DNA of 6,875 bases, taken from a bacterium ADurb.Bin374 (GTDB taxonomy: Bacteria; Riflebacteria; Ozemobacteria; Ozemobacterales; Ozemobacteraceae). Location of the stretch: contig MWAR01000606.1 in NCBI GenBank assembly GCA_002068715.1, forward strand, positions 1 to 6,875. Reading direction: 5' to 3'. Positions 1 through 4,915 of this stretch are shown here, piece by piece. Each line of letters opens with the position of its first letter. Positions within the stretch are counted from its first letter, which is position 1. Under the pieces are notes generated by a model. The model saw nothing but the letters and a program-made list of their open reading frames with translations. It was not told the DNA's origin and made no database searches. Position numbers and translations under genes: made by a program.

Positions 1-688
1 GCTCGGCGGTCTGGAGCATCTCGGTCACCCGGGCCCTGTCGAGACAGAGGTCGTTCCGGCCGGTTCCGCGGCCACCCGGCAGAAACCGGTTCAGCAACAA
101 CTGCCGGCCGCCGTTCAGAAAACCAGTCGCAATCGTTTCGAACAGCTCCGGCAGATTGCGGGTGGTGACGCAGACGCTGACGACGGTCGGAACGCCGGCG
201 GCATCGAACGCCCGCAGCGCTGCGAGCGCCCGTTCCGGGTCTCCGCCCCCCGTATGCTCGGCATAGGTGGAAAGCCCGGGCAGGCTCACCACGACCGCCT
301 TCACCACGTCGCGTACGGACGCGGCCCGCTCGGGCGTGACCAGCCGGCCGTTCGTGATGAGCGTCACGTAGAAGGGTTTCTCCTCGGTGCCGACGAGCTT
401 ACCCGCCGCGTCGAACACCGGATACCGGGCACGTGTCCGGCGGAGGTGGTCGAGAATCGTGTCGAAACTTTCCTTCAGGAACGGCTCGCCGCCCGAAAGC
501 GCGATTCCCGTCACTCCGTGGGCGGCGAGAGCGTCGATGCAGGCGATCCAGTCCGCGGCTGTCATCTCGGCTTCGCGGGCGTATTCCCCGGCGGGGTTGT
601 CCCACGGAACGGAGCAGAACACGCACCGGTGGTTGCACCGAAAGGTCAGCTCCAGAACGGCTGTTTTCGGCACGGCAAGATTCATCAT
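1..688 (-). CDS. Radical SAM enzyme, N-terminal part (C-terminus off the left edge)
   Basis: Read on the minus strand from ATG at 688, the frame stays open to the window edge and gives 229 residues. The N-terminus carries the radical SAM iron-sulfur motif CxxxCxxC (C18, C22, C25, in TFRCNHRCVFC) after a short first beta strand. The SAM-binding GGEP motif follows at residues 66-69 (ALSGGEPF), then an ITNG strand end near residue 110. Near the right end of the fragment is RFLPGGRG, a pattern common in the MoaA/PqqE/SPASM-type branch. Members of this superfamily cleave S-adenosylmethionine to a 5'-deoxyadenosyl radical; the substrate cannot be told here because any SPASM or auxiliary-cluster domain lies outside the window. 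A short hairpin-like insert (VFDAAGKLVGTEEKPF) separates the helix after GGEP from the next strand. The start is uncertain: two tandem ATGs stand at 688 and 685 without a clear Shine-Dalgarno, and an in-frame ATG at 748 would add 20 residues. The gene is divergent from the TPR gene. The family call is firm; the function is unknown. Confidence 0.9.
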   Translation of the reverse strand, partial: MMNLAVPKTAVLELTFRCNHRCVFCSVPWDNPAGEYAREAEMTAADWIACIDALAAHGVTGIALSGGEPFLKESFDTILDHLRRTRARYPVFDAAGKLVGTEEKPFYVTLITNGRLVTPERAASVRDVVKAVVVSLPGLSTYAEHTGGGDPERALAALRAFDAAGVPTVVSVCVTTRNLPELFETIATGFLNGGRQLLLNRFLPGGRGTGRNDLCLDRARVTEMLQTAE

Positions 689-734
689 ACGGAGCAGTGT
701 ATCATCCGGACTTCCTTTTGGAGCAGGGTTTTCG

Positions 735-740
735 TAAACT
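735..740 (+). promoter_or_regulatory. Weak -10-like box for the TPR/secreted-protein operon
   Basis: TAAACT matches four of six -10 positions and lies 40 bases upstream of ATG 781. No convincing -35 box is seen at normal spacing; TTCCTT at 712-717 is the nearest candidate and is poor. If the box is real, the inverted repeat at 739-755 would cover the transcription start, so one protein could control both directions. Confidence 0.15.
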
Positions 741-755
741 GACGTCATACGTCAG
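739..755. repeat. 17-bp inverted repeat, candidate operator
   Basis: The sequence CTGACG-TCATA-CGTCAG is a perfect 6-bp inverted repeat around a 5-bp spacer. The same stretch can also be read as the direct repeat ACGTCA-T-ACGTCA, and it contains the 8-bp palindrome TGACGTCA. It lies between two divergent genes and overlaps the best minus-strand -10 candidate, which is where a dimeric repressor would sit. The repeat is directly visible; the operator role is inferred. No second copy was noticed in the window. Confidence 0.45.
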
Positions 756-772
756 AAACAGATCGGGGTCCA
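744..772 (-). promoter_or_regulatory. Candidate sigma70-type promoter for the radical SAM gene
   Basis: On the minus strand TGGACC (772-767) and TATGAC (749-744) are separated by exactly 17 bases, each matching four of six positions of the -35 and -10 consensus. Transcription would start near 737 and leave a leader of about 49 bases before ATG 688. That would argue against the alternative ATG at 748, which lies inside this -10 box. Matches this weak arise by chance, and the host's consensus is unknown. Confidence 0.28.
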
Positions 773-780
773 TTCATTCC

Positions 781-1749
781 ATGAATCAGACAAACGAACC
801 GAATCAGGAAAACGTCAGCCCCTCCGCGACGCCGTCGCGCGGGTGGTCATGCTCGTCATGCCTGTTTGCACTGGTGCTCTCGTGGTTTTTCCTTCAATCC
901 GGCATGCTGTTCGCGGCGGCACTCGTTCATTTCAAGGCATCCCCCGGATATGCGCTCGCGGCGGCCAGCATCTTTCTTTTCGGCTTTGTCTGGCAATTCC
1001 GGGCAGCCCGCCTCGGATGCTTCATGCCGATATTCATCTTCACCGCCTTCCTGGCCTCTGAATCCGTCGTCGTATGCATGGCACTTTATGAAGCCGGCGC
1101 CTTCAAACAGGTCGATTTCACGGAGGCGCGACGGTCCCTCGAAAAGAACGCACCCGGCCTCCTCGAGTTCGGGCAACGCCTCGAGAACGCCTGGGCAAAC
1201 CTGGCGAAGGGCAGGATCGGACTTGGCGACGCCCGTATCGCCGAGCTCGAGGCGGAGTTCCAGCGTCATCCGGGGAGTCCCGACGCTGTGCTGGCGCTTG
1301 CGGATGCCTACATGGCGAAAAACGATCTGGCATCGGTCAGGCTGGCCACGGCCCTGTATGAAGCGCTGGTGGAAACTGACCCATGCGATGCTTTTCTGGC
1401 GAAGCTGGCAGACGCCTATGCGCGGATGTTCCGTTTCGACCTTGCCTTCGCGACGGCGGCCCGCCGGACATGGCAGCCGGACGGCGGGTTCGGAAAGGCC
1501 GCCCGCCAGATTGCGTGGCTCGCAGCCACCAGCGGCGACCTTCCGCGCGGCATTTTCGAGCTCGAACGCATCCTGAGACAGAATCCCGCGGATCCTGAAG
1601 AGGTGATGCTCCTCCTGGCAGGCCTCTACAACGATGCAGGCAACAGGCAGCAGGCGCGTGTCCTGCTCGACCGGATCATCGCGGAAACGCCAGCTGTGCT
1701 GAACGTCGCCAAGACGGCCGCCGCCATGCGACAGGAGATAGGAAACTGA
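781..1749 (+). CDS. Membrane-anchored TPR-repeat protein
   Basis: A 322-residue protein with a short polar N-terminus (Asn/Gln/Pro-rich, residues 1-22) followed by three predicted transmembrane helices at about 27-51, 57-73 and 81-103. The remaining two thirds are soluble helical-hairpin repeats resembling tetratricopeptide repeats, at roughly 167-201 (LADAY ... A..LYEALVETDP), 204-235, 240-269 and 272-304 (LAGLYNDAGNRQQARVLLD). TPRs are protein-docking scaffolds, so the likely role is assembling partners at the inner membrane; no catalytic motif was seen. ATG 781 was chosen because the frame upstream runs antisense through the radical SAM gene and no later Met precedes the first membrane helix. 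The only purine-rich element is GGGG at 765-768, rather far (12 bases) from the start, so initiation may be weak. The next gene begins one base after this stop, indicating co-transcription. The exact family is not recognised. Confidence 0.85.
   Translation: MNQTNEPNQENVSPSATPSRGWSCSSCLFALVLSWFFLQSGMLFAAALVHFKASPGYALAAASIFLFGFVWQFRAARLGCFMPIFIFTAFLASESVVVCMALYEAGAFKQVDFTEARRSLEKNAPGLLEFGQRLENAWANLAKGRIGLGDARIAELEAEFQRHPGSPDAVLALADAYMAKNDLASVRLATALYEALVETDPCDAFLAKLADAYARMFRFDLAFATAARRTWQPDGGFGKAARQIAWLAATSGDLPRGIFELERILRQNPADPEEVMLLLAGLYNDAGNRQQARVLLDRIIAETPAVLNVAKTAAAMRQEIGN
1733..1744 (+). promoter_or_regulatory. Ribosome binding site for the large secreted protein
   Basis: Two purine-rich elements lie within the last codons of the TPR gene: AGGAG at 1733-1737 and AGGAA at 1740-1744. 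The second is 6 bases from ATG 1751, a normal spacing. This fixes the start just before the signal peptide and supports translational coupling to the preceding gene, which ends at 1749. Confidence 0.6.
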
Positions 1750-1750
1750 G

Positions 1751-4700
1751 ATGAGAACGAGACTCCCTGCCGTAATCCTCCCGCTATTTCTCGTTGCTGC
1801 CGGGCTGTGCTTCCCGGGCGGAGCAGCCGGACAAGCCGTTTCCAACGACGACCTGATCGCATACGCGCGCGCGGCAGCCGCCGGGCAGGCGACCGAACGG
1901 CAGAAGGCCGCTCTGTTCGCGAACAACGAGCGTCTCAACAACCTGGCGATGGCCGGAAAGATTTCGGACAGCGAGTATCAATACAATCAGCGGGCCTTCG
2001 TCGAGAAAAACGACGAGTTGATCCGCAGCGCCTCGACCCGGCACGGCCTGGCCGTCGCCCCGCCGAAGAACGCCGATACATACAAGGCCGGCACCGACAC
2101 CGACCGCCAGCTCCGAAACCCGCAGGGCGAGCTCACCGTCGATCATGTGAAGAAGGTGCGCCAGGAGTACAACCGGGAAGTTGCCGGGTATCTCTCGTCG
2201 CAGGGCGTGAACGCGCCGGCGGGCGAGAACTGGGCGAAAAAGCTCACGACGGATATCATGCCCTCCCCCTATGACATGAAACCGGCGGATTTCAAAAATG
2301 CCAATAGCTATATCAACGCCGAGGGCGGACTGGCCTATACGAACGCCGACGCGGCGAAACTCCAGCTCGGCATCGACGGCGGACGGCCCGTTTCCCCGAC
2401 GGTGCATGAGGCGGCCGCATATCACAACGAGATGCAGAAAAAGGCGGCGGTCATGAACTCCGAAATTCGACGGCTCAACGGCGAGCGGGCGAAGCTCAGC
2501 GACCCCGCGGAGATTGAAAATATAGACATTGAAATACGCAAGCACACCGCGTTCATGAGTAAATATCTCGGCCGCGACGAAAAGGCCGCCGAACTTGCCG
2601 GCGGAGGCGCGGACGGGACCGGACTTTCCGAAGATGCGTATTCGCGTGGTTCGTCGGACAAGATCAGGCAGGCGCAGAAACGCGACGCGTCGAGAGCGAC
2701 CCAAAATGCGGAAGCGTCCGTCGGCGCCGTCAGCGACCACCTTGCACGAAACGCGACCCGGAAATTCAATGACGCGCTCGCCGGCGCCGCCGTGGCCGGC
2801 GGAGACACCGAGGCGGCGAAGAGTATTATAGCTGAAAATATAAAAACCCTTTCCCCGACCCAGAAAGCCCAGGCCGTGGCGGATCTCGAAATCAAATACG
2901 GCGGTGATTTCGCCAGGGGGGTGAACGCCGAGCTGAAGAAGTCATCCGCGCCCTCATCCTCAGCGGCATCGGCGACCGGAGGCAGGGCGGCGATCGCCAA
3001 CCGGCTCGGCCTCGTCAGCACCATTCTGAACGTCGGCACCCAGTATTCCCAGGGAAAGACCACCACCGAGATTCTCTGGAACATGTCGATCGGCGGCACG
3101 CTCGAAACGGTCAACAACGAGACGGCCGATTACACGAAAAAAGAGATCGAGCGGCTCAAGCTCAAGTATCTCGCCCTTGGCGAAGACCCCGAATCCACGT
3201 CGGTGAAGCTGAAGATCATGGCCGAGGCAACCGTCAAGGGCACCTTCCACGGCACCGTGATCGGCAGCTACGACCTGCTGAAATCCGCGACGCACACGGC
3301 GGCGGGAGCGGCGGCGGCCGCGGCGGATTCCGCGATTTTCCTCGTCGGAGAGACGCTCGACACGCGCAACGTGCTCGAGACGACGTTCGCCGAGATCCAG
3401 GCGCAGAACATGGAGCAGAGCGTGCAGAACGCGAAGGCCCTCAAGTTCGGCAAGGACGGGATCACCGAGCTGAAGCGGCTGGCGAACGACGCGGCCTATC
3501 TCAAAACCGTTCTCGAACAGAACGCGAAATCGGCGCGCCAGTTCTGCCGCACCGCCGATGCCGCTCTCGAGAGTCTCGAAGAGGATCTGCGCGGAATCGA
3601 GGGAATGAAGCAGGCGGATGCGCTCAAGGCCCTCCCGGATACCGAGACGCGGCTCGCGAAAAGCCTGATGGCGACCACGGCCGCGCTGGAGCTGATGGCC
3701 CGCCAGGCCGAGGCCGCGAAACGGGCCCTCACCCTCGGCGGCGACCCGAAGGAGGCCCTGGTGGCGGCCCAGGTGCTCGCAGCCAATTATGAAAAGCACG
3801 CGACCGCGGTCGAGGCGTGCAAGACGGAGATGTTCGAGATCGGCCGTCTTTCTTCCATGAATAGCATGAACGATATATTGGCCGGATTCGAAGCCGGGAA
3901 AACGGCGCTGGCCGACATGAGCCGCAAGGCCGCCGCCAATGCCGACATCATGCGGAAAAACGAAGTCCGCTTCAAAAAGACCATCGCCGACTTCGACAGC
4001 CTGAAAGAGCGCATCGAGAAAGCCGGAACCTTTTTCGCCGGGAAGCGGGAAAGCGACGAGGCCGACTGGATGGTGATCAAATCCCGCCTGAACGGCATCG
4101 CGCGCCCGGACGGCACCATGCCCGAAGACTTCTTCGGCGAGGTCGGAACGCTCGAACGGCTTCCCGACAAGATCGCCGCCGGCATCGGCCGTCTCCGGCC
4201 GGCAGATGCGCTTCAGGCAGGCGCTCCGGAAGTCGGTCCGCTGGCCGATGCCGTTCTCGAGCGGCTGACGCCCCGCTACAATGCGGCGGCACGGGCTCTT
4301 GCGAATATAAAAGAAGCTATTGATTCCCTGCGCGGAGCAGCGGGCCGGAAACCGGAACCGTCAACGCCTTCGACGGCCGGCCTGAGCTGCCCGTCCGAAG
4401 CGAACGTCGGTGAAAGCATCAGCGTGAGCGTCTCGCTTCCCTCTTCCGGCGGTGCGTCGGGCGGCGGTTCTTCGGGCCGGGTCGATCCTTTCGGCGGGCA
4501 TGATCCGAACTCTCCCGAGGGAATGCAGGCCCTGCTGAACTACAAGCGCACGGGCGGGGCCGGCGGATCACGTGCCGGCAGCAGCGGCACCTCGGGGTTC
4601 CTGGTCAGCTGGGATTTCGGAGACGGCGCCATCACCGGCAAAACGTCCTCGAACAGCGCCTCCCATGCGTATCGGAACCCGGGCCGCTATTCGGTCAGCG

Positions 4701-4909
4701 TCTCGATCTTCGCCGCAAACGCGCCGGGCACCGTCATTGCGCGGAATTCCGCGACCATAGTCATCCGACCGCCGAAGCAGCCGCAGGCGAAACAGCCGCC
4801 GAAAAGCGACGGGCGGCTTCCCTGCGGCCACATGCCCGGAGAATGCCCCAAGAACGGCATCATGTCGATCAAATGCCGGCTCCATTCGGGTGCGATCAGC
4901 AACCGGTGA
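1751..4909 (+). CDS. Large predicted secreted helical protein with C-terminal PKD domain
   Basis: A 1052-residue protein of unrecognised family. Residues 1-29 form a Sec signal peptide: Arg2 and Arg4, a hydrophobic core (AVILPLFLVAAGL), then small residues up to about Gly27-Ala29. Cys20 is preceded by AGL, a poor lipobox, so a lipoprotein is unlikely. Residues about 30-410 are polar, Ala-rich and mostly helical. Residues about 415-535 are more hydrophobic and include an Ala/Gly run at 517-533 ending AIFLVG. Residues about 570-860 are long helices of coiled-coil character, with Cys599 and Cys690 as the only cysteines there. A PKD fold spans about 875-1006: an N-terminal strand (GESISVSVSL), then WDFGDG at 954-959, HAYRNPGRYSVSVS, and a closing IVIRPP strand. 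A Gly/Ser-rich insert of about 52 residues (898-949) splits it. A Pro/Gln/Lys linker leads to a Cys/His tail (C1025, H1027, C1032, C1042, H1045). PKD domains usually mediate surface binding. Co-transcription with the TPR membrane gene suggests a joint envelope role; no enzymatic motif was found. Confidence 0.88.
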   Translation: MRTRLPAVILPLFLVAAGLCFPGGAAGQAVSNDDLIAYARAAAAGQATERQKAALFANNERLNNLAMAGKISDSEYQYNQRAFVEKNDELIRSASTRHGLAVAPPKNADTYKAGTDTDRQLRNPQGELTVDHVKKVRQEYNREVAGYLSSQGVNAPAGENWAKKLTTDIMPSPYDMKPADFKNANSYINAEGGLAYTNADAAKLQLGIDGGRPVSPTVHEAAAYHNEMQKKAAVMNSEIRRLNGERAKLSDPAEIENIDIEIRKHTAFMSKYLGRDEKAAELAGGGADGTGLSEDAYSRGSSDKIRQAQKRDASRATQNAEASVGAVSDHLARNATRKFNDALAGAAVAGGDTEAAKSIIAENIKTLSPTQKAQAVADLEIKYGGDFARGVNAELKKSSAPSSSAASATGGRAAIANRLGLVSTILNVGTQYSQGKTTTEILWNMSIGGTLETVNNETADYTKKEIERLKLKYLALGEDPESTSVKLKIMAEATVKGTFHGTVIGSYDLLKSATHTAAGAAAAAADSAIFLVGETLDTRNVLETTFAEIQAQNMEQSVQNAKALKFGKDGITELKRLANDAAYLKTVLEQNAKSARQFCRTADAALESLEEDLRGIEGMKQADALKALPDTETRLAKSLMATTAALELMARQAEAAKRALTLGGDPKEALVAAQVLAANYEKHATAVEACKTEMFEIGRLSSMNSMNDILAGFEAGKTALADMSRKAAANADIMRKNEVRFKKTIADFDSLKERIEKAGTFFAGKRESDEADWMVIKSRLNGIARPDGTMPEDFFGEVGTLERLPDKIAAGIGRLRPADALQAGAPEVGPLADAVLERLTPRYNAAARALANIKEAIDSLRGAAGRKPEPSTPSTAGLSCPSEANVGESISVSVSLPSSGGASGGGSSGRVDPFGGHDPNSPEGMQALLNYKRTGGAGGSRAGSSGTSGFLVSWDFGDGAITGKTSSNSASHAYRNPGRYSVSVSIFAANAPGTVIARNSATIVIRPPKQPQAKQPPKSDGRLPCGHMPGECPKNGIMSIKCRLHSGAISNR
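4374..4768 (+). other. PKD domain interrupted by a Gly/Ser-rich insert (within the secreted protein)
   Basis: This segment encodes about residues 875-1006. The PKD signature WDFGDG (954-959) is followed at normal spacing by S.SHAY.NPGRYSVSVS and a final strand TIVIRPP. The first strand (ANVGESISVSVSL) is separated from WDFGDG by about 52 extra residues rich in Gly and Ser, with a short possible helix (PEGMQALLNYKR) in the middle. In ordinary PKD domains only a short loop stands there. The domain call is strong; the role of the insert is unknown. Confidence 0.8.
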
Positions 4910-4915
4910 GCCGCG

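Larger units (their letters stand above)
689..780. promoter_or_regulatory. Divergent intergenic control region
   Basis: These 92 bases separate the start of the radical SAM gene (minus strand) from the start of the TPR gene (plus strand), so promoters for both must lie here or inside the opposite gene. The stretch is less GC-rich than the flanking genes. It contains the inverted repeat at 739-755 and weak sigma70-like boxes on each strand, listed separately. No RNA gene or terminator-like hairpin was seen. Confidence 0.6.

Noticed and set aside
689..748. ATG at 748 as start of the radical SAM gene, adding 20 residues
   Set aside because: The frame is open, but there is no Shine-Dalgarno and the added residues precede the usual first strand by more than needed; the best -10 candidate and the inverted repeat overlap this ATG. 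Kept only as an alternative.
433..780. Upstream extension of the TPR gene frame to ATG 433
   Set aside because: It runs antisense through the radical SAM gene, whose CxxxCxxC and GGEP motifs prove the minus strand is coding there; the extension is Arg/Ser/Pro-rich shadow sequence. ATG 781 gives a sensible membrane protein.
1808..1813. Lipoprotein signal at Cys20 of the secreted protein
   Set aside because: The preceding residues are Ala-Gly-Leu; a lipobox needs Gly, Ala or Ser directly before Cys, and small-residue sites for ordinary signal peptidase follow.
856..1941. 361-codon minus-strand frame opposite the TPR gene
   Set aside because: It spans the junction of two co-directional plus-strand genes, has no recognisable domain, and the plus frame shows clear membrane helices and TPR repeats.
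1784..2740. Long minus-strand open frames opposite the secreted-protein gene (also 2422-3117 and 2960-3799)
   Set aside because: Composition is that of GC-rich antisense shadows (Arg/Gly/Val/Leu-rich) with no motif or ribosome binding site, while the plus frame has a signal peptide and a PKD domain in one continuous reading.
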